33,484 bases of DNA from an uncultured Methylococcaceae bacterium (GTDB taxonomy: Bacteria; Pseudomonadota; Gammaproteobacteria; Methylococcales; Methylococcaceae), in the NCBI GenBank assembly GCA_903930145.1, contig CAIYXP010000038.1:1-33484 (forward strand), given 5' to 3'. Of this stretch, positions 8,826-17,303 are shown piece by piece. Below the pieces are notes generated by a model. It was given only the letters and a program-made list of their open reading frames with translations, was not told the DNA's origin and searched no databases. Each line of letters opens with the position of its first letter. The stretch's first letter is position 1. The position numbers and the translations under genes were made by a program.

Positions 8826-9108
8826 CAGTGATTCTCTAGGGAAACCAGATTGCCTTAGGCCATTACTTTGGAGGAATAAAAAATGTTAGACTGCTACCAT
8901 AGAGTTTAGTGAGGCACACATGGAATTTACAACGCCATTATAAAACCGTTGAAATGAATGATGTAAGAAAATTTGCCCGAACCTTGGGGGGTCTGAGCTA
9001 AGTTGGGCTGTTCCAAGAGTTTTTCGTCCTAAAATAGCAATGGGAATTGCCAGCAGGCTTGCCAAGGCTCTATGATAAGCATTTCTGCCATCGAAGAAAG
9101 CATAGACC

Positions 9109-9354
9109 ATGACTAAAAAATTTTCCATCAAGCTGACCCGCGACCCTTCTGAAGTGTTCACCCAATTTAAGGCTTACGCCGCAAAGAATGGCGTAGGCGT
9201 GAGTGGTGATCACCAACTGGGTCAATTCAATGGCAAAGGTATCGTGGGGAGTTACGCCCTGTCGGGCAAGACTTTGAACATAACTATCGAAAAAAAACCC
9301 ATGTTGCTGGGTTGGTCGTTGATTGAGAATAAAGTCCGGGAGTTTTTTGTCTAG
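9109..9354 (+). CDS. small conserved-looking protein, possibly PHA granule-region type
   Basis: An 81-aa protein with alternating strand-like segments (GKGIVGSYALSGKTLNITIEKKP) and a C-terminal helix ending EFFV. Length and the pattern beta-rich middle plus terminal IEnkVreFF helix resemble the small polyhydroxyalkanoic acid system family, but I cannot confirm this by eye. The ribosome-binding site is weak (GAAAG). It stands alone, upstream of the Ala/Lys-rich DUF2934 gene, which itself looks phasin- or histone-like. Confidence 0.6.
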   Translation: MTKKFSIKLTRDPSEVFTQFKAYAAKNGVGVSGDHQLGQFNGKGIVGSYALSGKTLNITIEKKPMLLGWSLIENKVREFFV

Positions 9355-9722
9355 TTTGCTAAGATGCCACTTTAGCGGGTGGGTCGGTCAACGTGTTTGG
9401 CTGTGCTGAATTCTTGGGGAAAATCGTTGTCAACTATGATGGGGACATTGATAAAGCCGGTAGATGGAAGCTTAGCTCTTGAAAAAAAAGCTAATTCTGC
9501 TAAATTATACAGTATGTCGAGTCAAGATTGAATGCACAAACAATTTCCATCCTGCTTTTGATATTCAACACTGTATTCCCTTGTTTTGATCGAAATAACC
9601 ATTATTATAAGATTTATCCATAGACTACAGGCAATACATGATTGCTTAGTTCATAGCTTTTAATGGATTGTTAAAATCCTTTAAAATATTGCTAAACCCT
9701 ATCCTTTGCGGAGAAAATTCAC
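9355..9722. other. AT-rich intergenic region before the Ala-rich gene
   Basis: About 370 bases with no credible gene. The second half is AT-rich and probably carries the promoter of the next gene: TTGTTT at 9581-9586 and TATTAT at 9603-9608 are 16 bases apart. This is a weak match. A GGAGAA ribosome-binding site at the end serves the ATG at 9723. Confidence 0.4.
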
Positions 9723-10433
9723 ATGAGTACAACTAAACCCACCTCGTCGACGAAGCCAGCCGCTGACACCAAAGCCACTGCCGTCACTGAGGCCAAGACA
9801 GCCAAGCCCAAAGCAGAGGCAAAGGCTAAGCCAGATGCGCCTAAGGCTACTCCCACCAAAGCAGCAGCCCCCACCAAAGCCGCCACTGAATCAACAGCGC
9901 CTATAGCCTCGCCACCCGTTGCGAAAGCCCCTGAGCCTGTGGTTGTCGCTACGACAGCGACTGCCCCTGCTCCGGCAAAAAAAGCCGCGCCTAAGCCTGC
10001 CCCGGCCGTTGCTGAGAAACCTGCCACCGCACCGAAGGCAGCGGCAGCAACGGATGCACCGAAGGTAGCGGCAGCAACGGATGCACCGAAGGCAGCGGCT
10101 GCAACGGATGCTCCAAAACCAGCCGCTAAGCCGACCAAACCTGCCACAACAGCCAAAGCAGCCCCGGCTCCTGCTGTAGCCGAGCCATCTGTCGAAACGG
10201 CAGCCCCAGAAATTGAAAAAGTCGCAAAGCCTGCCGCCAAGAAATCCAAAGCCAAGTCTGCCAATGCGGAACAAGAGGCGCAACTTCCTCAGGTTGACGA
10301 GGCTGAAGTTGCTCGTATGATCGCCGAGGCGGCTTATTATTTGGCCGAAAAAAGAAATTTCCAGCCGGGTTTCGAACAAGAGGATTGGGCGACGGCCACT
10401 GCTCAGGTGATGGACAAGCTGAAAGGGGCCTGA
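9723..10433 (+). CDS. Ala/Lys/Pro-rich protein with C-terminal DUF2934 domain
   Basis: A 236-aa protein. Residues 1-190 are low complexity, almost only Ala, Lys, Pro and Thr, like the tails of bacterial histone-H1-like and phasin-like proteins. A 9-residue unit APKAAAATD is repeated just over three times (about 103-133). The last 45 residues form a compact domain, EAEVARMIAEAAYYLAEKR then FQPGFEQEDWATA, that fits DUF2934 (helical, with a GxxxxDW-type motif). Such proteins are predicted to be DNA-associated or stress-linked, but their function is unknown. There is a good ribosome-binding site. The long antisense frames here are composition artefacts. Confidence 0.85.
   Translation: MSTTKPTSSTKPAADTKATAVTEAKTAKPKAEAKAKPDAPKATPTKAAAPTKAATESTAPIASPPVAKAPEPVVVATTATAPAPAKKAAPKPAPAVAEKPATAPKAAAATDAPKVAAATDAPKAAAATDAPKPAAKPTKPATTAKAAPAPAVAEPSVETAAPEIEKVAKPAAKKSKAKSANAEQEAQLPQVDEAEVARMIAEAAYYLAEKRNFQPGFEQEDWATATAQVMDKLKGA
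10029..10118 (+). repeat. 27-bp in-frame tandem repeat
   Basis: Three near-identical 27-bp units (10029, 10056, 10083) and a partial fourth encode APK(A/V)AAATD inside the Ala-rich protein. The units differ by only a few bases, so copy number may vary between strains. Confidence 0.85.
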
Positions 10434-10478
10434 GCGACTACGAGTGTTTGAGTTGATATTGCTTAAGCATGTGTGGCC

Positions 10479-10506
10479 TTGATAGCCTCCCGATTTCGGC
10501 TATCAA
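10479..10506. terminator. 9-bp perfect hairpin downstream of the DUF2934 gene
   Basis: TTGATAGCC at 10479-10487 and GGCTATCAA at 10498-10506 are perfectly complementary around a 10-base loop, 45 bases after the stop. There is no T-tract, so it may be a structural mRNA end or a regulatory hairpin in the ubiD leader rather than a classic terminator. Confidence 0.45.
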
Positions 10507-10608
10507 CAAACTATATTGTTGCCGGTTTCGATCTAAGGAAGATTCAACAGCCGGCTTTCAATTTCGGGCCATGAGGGCCTGCCCACCAGCCAATCAATCC
10601 GGCCTATT

Positions 10609-12075
10609 ATGAAGTACCGCGACTTGCGTGATTTTATCGCCAAACTCGAAGTGAGGGGAGAACTGAAACGCATCGGATATCCCGCCGATCCAAATCTTGA
10701 AATCACCGAGATTTGTGATCGTACCCTAAGAGCCCAAGGGCCTGCCTTGCTGTTTGAAACCCCTAAGGGTTATGCCATTCCCTTGCTTGGCAATTTGTTT
10801 GGCACTCCACAGAGGGTGGCTCTGGGTATGGGCGAAGAATCTGTTGGAGCCTTGCGCGAGGTGGGTAAGTTGTTGGCTTTTTTGAAGGAGCCGGACCCGC
10901 CTAAGGGAATGAGGGATGCTGTGAGCAAGCTGCCACTATTCAAGCAAGTTTTGAACATGAACCCAAGGGAACTAAAAAATGCCCCTTGCCAAGAGTCCAT
11001 TTTGACTGGCGGGGACATTGATTTAGGCCGCTATCCGGTGCAAACCTGCTGGCCGGGGGATGTAGGTCCGCTGATTACTTGGGCCTTGGTCGTTACCCGT
11101 GGACCGCATAAGCCTAGGCAAAACTTAGGCATCTATCGTCTGCAAGTCATCGAAAAAAACAAGGTCATCATGCGCTGGCTGGCACACCGGGGCGGGGCGC
11201 TGGATTTCCGTGAATGGCAAAAGGCCAATCCCGGAAAACCTTTTCCAGTGGCAGTTGCCCTGGGAGCGGACCCAGCCACCATCCTTGGCGCAGTCACTCC
11301 TGTGCCTGACAGTTTGTCGGAATATGGCTTTGCCGGTTTGTTGCGGGGTGATAAGACTGAAGTGGTCAAATGTCGCTTAAGCGATTTACAAGTGCCGGCC
11401 AGCGCGGAAATCGTGCTAGAAGGGTTCATTTATCCGGGGGAGACCGCACCAGAAGGCCCATTTGGCGATCATACCGGTTATTACAATGAGGTGGAGGAGT
11501 TCCCGGTTTTCACCATTGAGTGCATCACCCAGCGGGAAAATCCCATCTATCACAGTACTTATACCGGTCGACCGCCGGATGAGCCTGCCATTCTAGGCGT
11601 TGCGCTGAATGAAGTGTTTGTTCCGATTTTGCAAAAGCAATTCCCTGAAATCGTCGATTTCTATTTGCCGCCGGAAGGTTGTTCCTATCGAATGGCGGTG
11701 GTCAGCATGAAAAAACAATACCCCGGACATGCCAAGCGGGTGATGTTCGGAGTGTGGTCATTCTTGCGCCAATTCATGTACACCAAATTTGTCATTGTCA
11801 CCGATGACGATGTGAACGTGCGCGATTGGAACGATGTCATCTGGGCCATCACCACTCGAGTGGACCCTGCCCGTGACGTGACGCTGATTGAAAACACCCC
11901 TATAGACTATTTGGATTTCGCTTCGCCTGTTTCCGGCCTCGGCTCAAAAATGGGTTTGGACGCGACCAACAAATGGCCCGGCGAAACCTCGCGGGAGTGG
12001 GGGACGCCTATCGCCATGTCTGATGAAATAAAGGAAAAAGTTGACGGGGTTTGGGAAAGTTTGGGGATTGCATAA
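10609..12075 (+). CDS. ubiD: UbiD-family decarboxylase (4-hydroxy-3-polyprenylbenzoate decarboxylase)
   Basis: A 488-aa protein of normal UbiD length, acting in ubiquinone synthesis with the prenylated-FMN cofactor made by UbiX. It begins [22 protein letters not shown], typical of UbiD, and carries [57 protein letters not shown] and the C-terminal [17 protein letters not shown]. The conserved Arg and Glu residues of the cofactor site appear present. No clear Shine-Dalgarno precedes the ATG at 10609, but upstream sequence has no better start. UbiX is not in the window. Confidence 0.95.
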   Translation: MKYRDLRDFIAKLEVRGELKRIGYPADPNLEITEICDRTLRAQGPALLFETPKGYAIPLLGNLFGTPQRVALGMGEESVGALREVGKLLAFLKEPDPPKGMRDAVSKLPLFKQVLNMNPRELKNAPCQESILTGGDIDLGRYPVQTCWPGDVGPLITWALVVTRGPHKPRQNLGIYRLQVIEKNKVIMRWLAHRGGALDFREWQKANPGKPFPVAVALGADPATILGAVTPVPDSLSEYGFAGLLRGDKTEVVKCRLSDLQVPASAEIVLEGFIYPGETAPEGPFGDHTGYYNEVEEFPVFTIECITQRENPIYHSTYTGRPPDEPAILGVALNEVFVPILQKQFPEIVDFYLPPEGCSYRMAVVSMKKQYPGHAKRVMFGVWSFLRQFMYTKFVIVTDDDVNVRDWNDVIWAITTRVDPARDVTLIENTPIDYLDFASPVSGLGSKMGLDATNKWPGETSREWGTPIAMSDEIKEKVDGVWESLGIA

Positions 12076-12097
12076 AACCAATCATCAACAGCAATCC

Positions 12098-12364
12098 TCA
12101 TTCGTCCACTGCCGCCAACAACCCTGCCAGTTTGCCTGCCCTGTCTAAAGCGGACAGATCGTCAAAACCGCCGACATAAGTTGAACCTATATAAATTTGT
12201 GGGACCGTGCGCCTCTGAGTCTTCTGCATCATTTCCAGGCGCTTTTCCGGGTCAATATCGACCCTGATTTTCTCGATTTCAGTCACCCCCCGCGCCTTTA
12301 ACAAACGTTCTGCCATGACGCAGAAAGGGCAACTGGTGGTGCTATACATTACAACTTTAGCCAT
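12098..12364 (-). CDS. grxC: glutaredoxin 3
   Basis: An 88-aa dithiol glutaredoxin. The active site is C12-P-F-C15 (TTSCPFC), with the glutathione-binding TVPQIYIGSTYVGGFDDL including the cis-proline and GG motifs. It reduces mixed disulfides and ribonucleotide reductase in the cytoplasm. AAGGAA lies about 9 bases before the ATG. It is convergent with ubiD and follows the tusE/dsrC-like gene on the same strand after a 60-base gap. Confidence 0.95.
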   Translation of the reverse strand: MAKVVMYSTTSCPFCVMAERLLKARGVTEIEKIRVDIDPEKRLEMMQKTQRRTVPQIYIGSTYVGGFDDLSALDRAGKLAGLLAAVDE

Positions 12365-12424
12365 GATTTAAGTTTCCTTGATTCGCAAAACAACTTTATT
12401 GTTGAGTTTTGATAGTGTGAAATT

Positions 12425-12760
12425 CTACAAACATCCCGGCGGCTTCGGTAGGCCAGCGATCAGGCAGGCAAACCGAACCGCGCTATTAGGGAAAAGAGAA
12501 TGCAAATACCGCGAATTGCCCTTGTCCTCCCCCAAACTTTTTTGCACTAGTTTGACAAACATGCGGGCATTGGGAAGGTGCAGATAGTTGAAATAATATT
12601 GCCTGATTAGATGTATGATTTCCCAATGCTCATCGGTTAGCCCGATATGCGAAGCTTGGGCCAATGCCTGCGCCACCGACTCATTCCAGTCAGAGGTCTT
12701 CACCAAAAAACCGCTGTCGGTCAATTCCACAACCGAGCCTTCCACGACCAAGTGCAGCAC
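12425..12760 (-). CDS. tusE: TusE/DsrC-family sulfur relay protein
   Basis: A 111-aa protein with the family core SDWNESVAQALA, LTDEHWEIIHLIRQYY, KGNSRYLHSLFP and the C-terminal arm AGLPKPPGCL. It carries both redox cysteines of the arm: the penultimate Cys (about 110) and another 11 residues earlier (about 99, in RFACLIAG). E. coli TusE has only the last one, so this is closer to DsrC in that respect. The start is inferred as GTG at 12760, which gives the family length; an ATG reading at 12847 would overlap cpdA by over 70 bases. It follows cpdA by 13 bases, so the two are probably one transcript. Confidence 0.85.
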   Translation of the reverse strand: MLHLVVEGSVVELTDSGFLVKTSDWNESVAQALAQASHIGLTDEHWEIIHLIRQYYFNYLHLPNARMFVKLVQKSLGEDKGNSRYLHSLFPNSAVRFACLIAGLPKPPGCL

Positions 12761-12773
12761 ACTAACCGTCCAT

Positions 12774-13586
12774 TCAATAGCCGCTAGAAGCCACGTCCAA
12801 TCCCTGTGGCACGGTGTCGAGTCGAACGACATCAGTGCTAATGTCACCGTTTGGGTGAAGTTCTATCCAACGATAGCCCTGCGGAACCTGGTCCAAGGCA
12901 AAATCCTTGCAGTCGGGCTTAAATTGAAAGCAGGTTGATGGGCAGCCCAGTAAGCGCAAGTTTTGGAATTGTTCATCCATGGCTTGGTGGATATGTCCAT
13001 AAACGATGCCTTTGACGAGGGGGAATCGCTTAATCAGTTTGAAAAATTCATTGGCATTAGACAGTTTCATCGTATCCAGCCAGTCGGAGCCTGTGGGCAA
13101 AGGCGAATGGTGGAGGCAAACAATCGTATAGCGTTTGGGCTGATCCACAAGGCCGGCTTCCAACAAATCGAGTTGGTTTTGCGTCAAATATCCGCCCGCG
13201 TTGCCGGGGAGTGTGCTGTCAAGGCAAATGATCTGCCACCCATCCAGTAGAATTTGGGAGTGATAGTGAACATTGCTTTCAACCATGCTCAAACGGATCA
13301 ATTCGGGATCATCATGGTTGCCGGGGAGGCAGTAGCAAGGAATGGATAAGCAACTCAAGCGTTCTTGCAAGCGTTGGTAGGTGGCGATGGAGGGTTCTTG
13401 GACCAGATCACCCGTCATCAGGTACAAAGCGACCCCATCGCTATGTTGCCATGCATGTTGCAGCACGGCTAGGAAACTTTGTTCGGTGTTGATTCCCATC
13501 ATGGTGCGCTTCGGGTCGCTGAGAAGGTGGAAATCGGTAATCTGTATGATTCGGATAGGTTTGGCCATATGGCTAACAGGGTTCAT
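12774..13586 (-). CDS. cpdA: 3',5'-cyclic-AMP phosphodiesterase, class III (CpdA)
   Basis: A 270-aa calcineurin-like metallophosphoesterase. The metal ligands are all visible: D18 and H20 (TDFH), D60 (MTGD), N90 and H91 (GNHD), CLHHSP and GHIHQ. Length and order match CpdA, which hydrolyses cAMP and lowers CRP-type signalling. The start at 13586 (MNPVSHMAKPIRI) has AAAGGA about 9 bases upstream; a longer reading to 13709 has 41 residues with no family resemblance. It is divergent from the acetyltransferase gene and co-directional with the tusE/dsrC gene. Confidence 0.9.
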   Translation of the reverse strand: MNPVSHMAKPIRIIQITDFHLLSDPKRTMMGINTEQSFLAVLQHAWQHSDGVALYLMTGDLVQEPSIATYQRLQERLSCLSIPCYCLPGNHDDPELIRLSMVESNVHYHSQILLDGWQIICLDSTLPGNAGGYLTQNQLDLLEAGLVDQPKRYTIVCLHHSPLPTGSDWLDTMKLSNANEFFKLIKRFPLVKGIVYGHIHQAMDEQFQNLRLLGCPSTCFQFKPDCKDFALDQVPQGYRWIELHPNGDISTDVVRLDTVPQGLDVASSGY

Positions 13587-13696
13587 GGCGATCAGTCCTT
13601 TGCGAGATCTTGATAAGTACGTATTTAATAACCGAAAATTGGGTTGATGTCTAATGATTTTGTAGCATTGCAGTTGAATAATCTGAAAATAAACAT

Positions 13697-13724
13697 TTGA
13701 CATCCTCAAATTTCAGACACAATA
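13697..13724 (+). promoter_or_regulatory. candidate sigma-70 promoter for the acetyltransferase gene
   Basis: A perfect -35 TTGACA (13697-13702), then a 16-base spacer and ACAATA (13719-13724), or CAATAC with a 17-base spacer. Transcription would start about 40 bases before the ATG at 13775. The -10 is only a partial match. Confidence 0.45.
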
Positions 13725-13774
13725 CACGATATTAGGGTTTATTTGCATGATTCGCTTAAGGAGATTCCTCTGCC

Positions 13775-16453
13775 ATGGGTAGACATTATCTTGAACATTT
13801 GTTTTCACCGCAATCCATTGCCGTATTCGGTGCGAATGGCAATGTCGATTCAGTCGGTGGCCGGGTCTACAGCAATCTAGTGGCAGGAAGTTTCAGCGGA
13901 CCCGTTTATGCCATTAACCCGAAATATCAACAGATCGGCAATAAACCTTGCTTTGACACGCTGGATAGCGTCCATGAACAGATTGACTTGGCGGTCATTG
14001 CAAGCCCGGCAGCCACCGTGCCAAGCATCATCCGTGCCTGCGGTGAACATCAAGTGAAAACAGCCATTGTATTGTCAGCGGGTTTTGGTGAAATGGAAAG
14101 CGGGGCAGGCGAAATTCTCGAACAGGCTTTGCTTGAAGAAGCGCATCGCCATGGTGTTCGCATCTTGGGTCCAAATTGTCTGGGGCTGATGAGGCCGTCT
14201 GTCGGACTTAATGCAAGCTTTAGCAATAACGTCGCCACACTGGGTAAAATAGCATTAGTTTCTCAATCGGGGGCCATTTGCACGGCAATATTGGATTGGG
14301 CTAATGCCCACGCGGTAGGCTTTTCCGCCGTGGTTTCGGTGGGTTCGGCATCAGATTTGGATTTCGGGGATATCCTTGATTATTTGGCAATGGACCCGGA
14401 AACCCGTAGCATTCTGATGTACATCGAGGGAGTTCGCAATGCCCGCCGCTTTATGAGCGGATTGCGCGCTGCTGCGCGTTTAAAGACGGTCATCGTCATC
14501 AAAGCGGGCCGACATGCCGAAGGCTCAAGGGCTGCTTTATCCCATACCGGCTCCTTGGTGGGTTCCGACGATGTTTTTCGCGCCGCCTTCGAACGCGCTG
14601 GCGTGGTGCGCGCCGACACGATCAAGCAAATGTTTGCAGCGGCACAGCTTCTTTCCAAACCGCAACGAGTCAGGGGCAACCGGCTCGCTATTATCACCAA
14701 TGCGGGTGGGCCAGGCGTGTTAGCCGCCGACAGAGCCTTTGAACGCGGCATTCAATTGGCGGTATTATCCGAGGAGTCCAAGTTAAAGCTGAACGAATCG
14801 CTTCCTGAAAATTGGTCACACAATAATCCAGTGGATATTCTTGAAGATGCCACACCTGAACGCTACAAAGTCGCTGTGGAAGTGTGTTTGCAAGACAAGA
14901 ATATTGACGGTTTGCTGGTCATGCTGGCCCCGCAGGTGATGACTCAACCGACTATGGCGGCGAAGGCCGTCGTAGAGTCCAAAAATCCCATGCACAAGCC
15001 TATCCTTTGCTGTTGGCTAGGAGAAACCCAAGTGCTGGAAGGCAGAAAAATTTTCGATGAACAGCGTTTCCCAAGCTTTTCTGACTTGGAGAGTGCGTTG
15101 GAAGGCTTTGGCTTCCTCGCCGAATTTCGCCGTAACCAAGAATTCCTCATGCAAGCACCGGGACCGCTGGCAGACATGGACCACCCGGATATTGAAGGAG
15201 CCAAAGCGATTATTGAGGGTGCGTTGGCTGAACAACGCAGCTTATTGTCGGCCTTGGAAACGCGAGCTTTACTGCGTGCATTCAATATTCCAATGTTGCC
15301 CGCGATGACTGCACATTCCCCAGACGAGGCATTGACCGCCGCTGAAACCTTGGGGTTCCCGGTCGTCATGAAAATCGTCTCGCCGGATATTACGCACAAA
15401 TCCGATGTCGGGGGCGTTCGCTTGAACATCAGCAGCGCCCAAAGTTTGCACTATCATTACCACGATCTGATCGAACAAGTCCGTCAATTTCGCCCTAATG
15501 CGAAGATCGATGGGGTTAGCATAGAAAAAATGCACACCAACCCCAACGGGCGGGAATTGTTGGTAGGGGTTATGGATGATCCGGTGTTCGGGCCGGTCAT
15601 CAACTTTGGGGCTGGCGGGACGGCGGTGGAAATTCTGCATGACCGCTCCATTGCCTTGCCTCCGTTGAATGAACTCATTGCCCGCAATCGACTGGAACAT
15701 ACCAAAGTCTACAAAATGCTAGGCTGGTATCGGCAAAAACCGCCCGTCAACCTTGACGCGGTGGTGCGAGTGTTGCTCAGAGTGTCGGAAATGGTGTGCG
15801 AATTGCCCCAGATCAAAGAAATGGACATCAACCCGTTGACCGTCGATGAGAACGGGGCGTGGGCTTTGGATGCTAGGGTTGTTGTCAAACACCATTCGAC
15901 GGGAAGGCCATACGACCACATGGCTATCCATCCTTACCCAAGTCATTTGGTCAGAGAATTTCAACTGCCTAACGGAACCCGCGTGACCATCCGCCCCATC
16001 CGCCCGGAAGATGCTCAAATCGAGCAGGCTTTTGTTCGCAATTTATCTCAAGAAGCCAAGTATTTCCGTTTCATGGAATCCATTCACGAATTGAGCCGGG
16101 AAATGTTAATCCATTTCACCCAGCTTGACTATTCCCGAGAATTGGCATTTATCGCCACTCATAAGCAAGGCGACAAGGAGACCGGCGTGGGTGTGGCCCG
16201 TTATTTCACCAACCCTGACGGGGAAAGCGGGGAAATTGCCTTGGTCGTTGCCGACCAGTGGCAAAACTTAGGGCTAGGCACTCGCTTGATGTCTTGCATT
16301 ATTGAAGCTGCCAAGGAAAAGCACTTTCATTCATTGGAAGGTGAGGTATTGGCTAACAATGTCAAGATGTTGCATTTGATGCACAAACTGGGTTTTGCCC
16401 ATCAAACCAAAGCCGATGAACCCGGCGTGGTGGTTGTGAGAAAAGACTTGTAA
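13775..16453 (+). CDS. Pat-type protein lysine acetyltransferase (CoA ligase/ATP-grasp/GNAT fusion)
   Basis: An 892-aa fusion of the YfiQ/PatZ type. Residues 1-130 are a CoA-binding Rossmann domain (SIAVFGANG). About 150-450 are the succinyl-CoA-ligase-like domains with SHTGSLVGSDD, including H257 equivalent to the phospho-His. About 480-700 is an ATP-grasp domain (VVMKIVSPDITHKSDVGGV, GVMDDPVFGPVINFGAGG). About 725-890 is a GNAT domain with the acetyl-CoA loop QNLGLGTRLM near 830. Enzymes of this kind acetylate acetyl-CoA synthetase and other proteins and are often cAMP/CRP-regulated; cpdA lies divergently upstream. AAGGAG gives a strong ribosome-binding site. It is convergent with the aspartic protease gene. 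Confidence 0.93.
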   Translation: MGRHYLEHLFSPQSIAVFGANGNVDSVGGRVYSNLVAGSFSGPVYAINPKYQQIGNKPCFDTLDSVHEQIDLAVIASPAATVPSIIRACGEHQVKTAIVLSAGFGEMESGAGEILEQALLEEAHRHGVRILGPNCLGLMRPSVGLNASFSNNVATLGKIALVSQSGAICTAILDWANAHAVGFSAVVSVGSASDLDFGDILDYLAMDPETRSILMYIEGVRNARRFMSGLRAAARLKTVIVIKAGRHAEGSRAALSHTGSLVGSDDVFRAAFERAGVVRADTIKQMFAAAQLLSKPQRVRGNRLAIITNAGGPGVLAADRAFERGIQLAVLSEESKLKLNESLPENWSHNNPVDILEDATPERYKVAVEVCLQDKNIDGLLVMLAPQVMTQPTMAAKAVVESKNPMHKPILCCWLGETQVLEGRKIFDEQRFPSFSDLESALEGFGFLAEFRRNQEFLMQAPGPLADMDHPDIEGAKAIIEGALAEQRSLLSALETRALLRAFNIPMLPAMTAHSPDEALTAAETLGFPVVMKIVSPDITHKSDVGGVRLNISSAQSLHYHYHDLIEQVRQFRPNAKIDGVSIEKMHTNPNGRELLVGVMDDPVFGPVINFGAGGTAVEILHDRSIALPPLNELIARNRLEHTKVYKMLGWYRQKPPVNLDAVVRVLLRVSEMVCELPQIKEMDINPLTVDENGAWALDARVVVKHHSTGRPYDHMAIHPYPSHLVREFQLPNGTRVTIRPIRPEDAQIEQAFVRNLSQEAKYFRFMESIHELSREMLIHFTQLDYSRELAFIATHKQGDKETGVGVARYFTNPDGESGEIALVVADQWQNLGLGTRLMSCIIEAAKEKHFHSLEGEVLANNVKMLHLMHKLGFAHQTKADEPGVVVVRKDL

Positions 16454-16464
16454 GCCCATTCAGG

Positions 16465-16845
16465 CTATTTAGCGAGTGCCACTGGATAATTTGGATGTTG
16501 AGGATTAGCAATCAACTTTTGCTGGCGTGGGTCAACGATTAAATCCATCGCTTCCAAAGGAATGACACCCAACAAAGGTTCATCACCCAAAACAACCGCT
16601 TCGGTTACATAACTACGGTTTTCAAACGCAATCTCAATGGGAGCAATTTTCGGTACTTTGCGCTGGTGACCATCTGCAAGAGTGACTAATTGCTGACTTA
16701 CTTCAGTAATATCGAAACCCAATTGCAATGCAATCTCTTCCGTCACACACATGAATGTCGCGCCCGTATCCACCAGAGCATTAATTTCAACCTGATGATG
16801 ATTAAACAGATTTGTTAATTTAAGTTTGGCGTAAGTTAAACCCAT
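16465..16845 (-). CDS. retropepsin-like clan AA aspartic protease
   Basis: A 126-aa single-domain aspartic protease. The catalytic motif is ALVDTGATFMCV (D-T-G-A), followed by strands and the hydrophobic LLGVIPLEAMDLIVD typical of bacterial single-chain retropepsins, which act as dimers. The start at 16845 (MGLTYAKLKL) has AGAAGAG upstream and fits the family; the longer reading to 16911 adds a basic segment and overlaps the previous gene. It follows the small 69-aa gene by 25 bases at the end of the hicB-hicA unit. The substrate is unknown. Confidence 0.85.
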   Translation of the reverse strand: MGLTYAKLKLTNLFNHHQVEINALVDTGATFMCVTEEIALQLGFDITEVSQQLVTLADGHQRKVPKIAPIEIAFENRSYVTEAVVLGDEPLLGVIPLEAMDLIVDPRQQKLIANPQHPNYPVALAK

Positions 16846-16870
16846 AATATTTCTCTTCTTGGCTACGCAT

Positions 16871-17080
16871 CTATTTGCTTGGGCGGTTCCAATTTTCCAT
16901 GGCAAGGCCACTAATTTCCTCTAAACTTTTATCCGGCCATAAATCCCTCTGCCATTGGGTATAATCGAAAGGTTCCCGCAAGATCAAGCTGACAAACCGT
17001 TCGGCTTCGACCACGCCAAGTGCGGCTATTAGGGCTTCGATCCCACGCAATTTCAGTTCAGTGTCGGTAATCGTATTCAT
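16871..17080 (-). CDS. small hypothetical protein between hicA and aspartic protease
   Basis: A 69-aa helical protein (MNTITDTELKLRGIEALIAAL, then RFVSLILREPFDYTQWQRDLW). I do not know its function. Similar small proteins with the FDYTQWQRDLW-like stretch are, to my recollection, often found next to clan AA aspartic proteases and type II toxin-antitoxin genes. The start is set at ATG 17080 because GGAG lies 8 bases upstream; the first Met of the longer reading is a TTG. It overlaps the hicA 3' end by 23 bases, so translation is probably coupled. Confidence 0.8.
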   Translation of the reverse strand: MNTITDTELKLRGIEALIAALGVVEAERFVSLILREPFDYTQWQRDLWPDKSLEEISGLAMENWNRPSK

Positions 17081-17303
17081 CGATGGCTCCAATGAAGTTG
17101 ACCGGGTTCATGGCCCGGATTTGAGGTATTGTGACCAGATTTTTCGGGCCAATTTCCTCGCTATCATGAAAAGCGAAAACAAAGTCGGGCCAGCCTATAC
17201 GCTCAAGGGTTTTATGAGAACCTGTTTGTCTCTTAATCTGCCAACCGAGACGCAAGAGTGCAGCTAACACGCGCTTTGCTTTGAGCGATGACCATTGACT
17301 CAT
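17058..17303 (-). CDS. hicA: HicA-family toxin (mRNA interferase)
   Basis: An 81-aa protein with the HicA double-stranded-RNA-binding-like fold: SLKAKRVLAALLRLGW, RQTGSHKTLE with catalytic His 30, GWPDFVFAFHDSEEIGPK, and a last helix. The usual end (KMLARIAKHTGLKP-like) is here KNLVTIPQIRAMNP, which aligns without a frameshift but is divergent, and about a dozen extra residues follow. Its ATG overlaps the hicB stop by 4 bases (ATGA). The toxin cleaves mRNA and is held by HicB. Antitoxin-first order is seen here. Confidence 0.85.
   Translation of the reverse strand: MSQWSSLKAKRVLAALLRLGWQIKRQTGSHKTLERIGWPDFVFAFHDSEEIGPKNLVTIPQIRAMNPVNFIGAIDEYDYRH

Noticed and set aside
8886..9161. 91-aa minus-strand gene
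   Set aside because: It overlaps the start of the more convincing plus-strand 81-aa gene, has no ribosome-binding site and no recognisable pattern.
9719..10264. Long minus-strand Ala/Gly/Val-rich reading frame
   Set aside because: It is the antisense shadow of the Ala/Lys-rich gene, whose plus-strand frame has a ribosome-binding site and a recognisable C-terminal domain.
17058..17170. Frameshift in the hicA 3' end
   Set aside because: The ending looked wrong at first, but it aligns residue by residue with the family without a gap, so hicA is intact though divergent.
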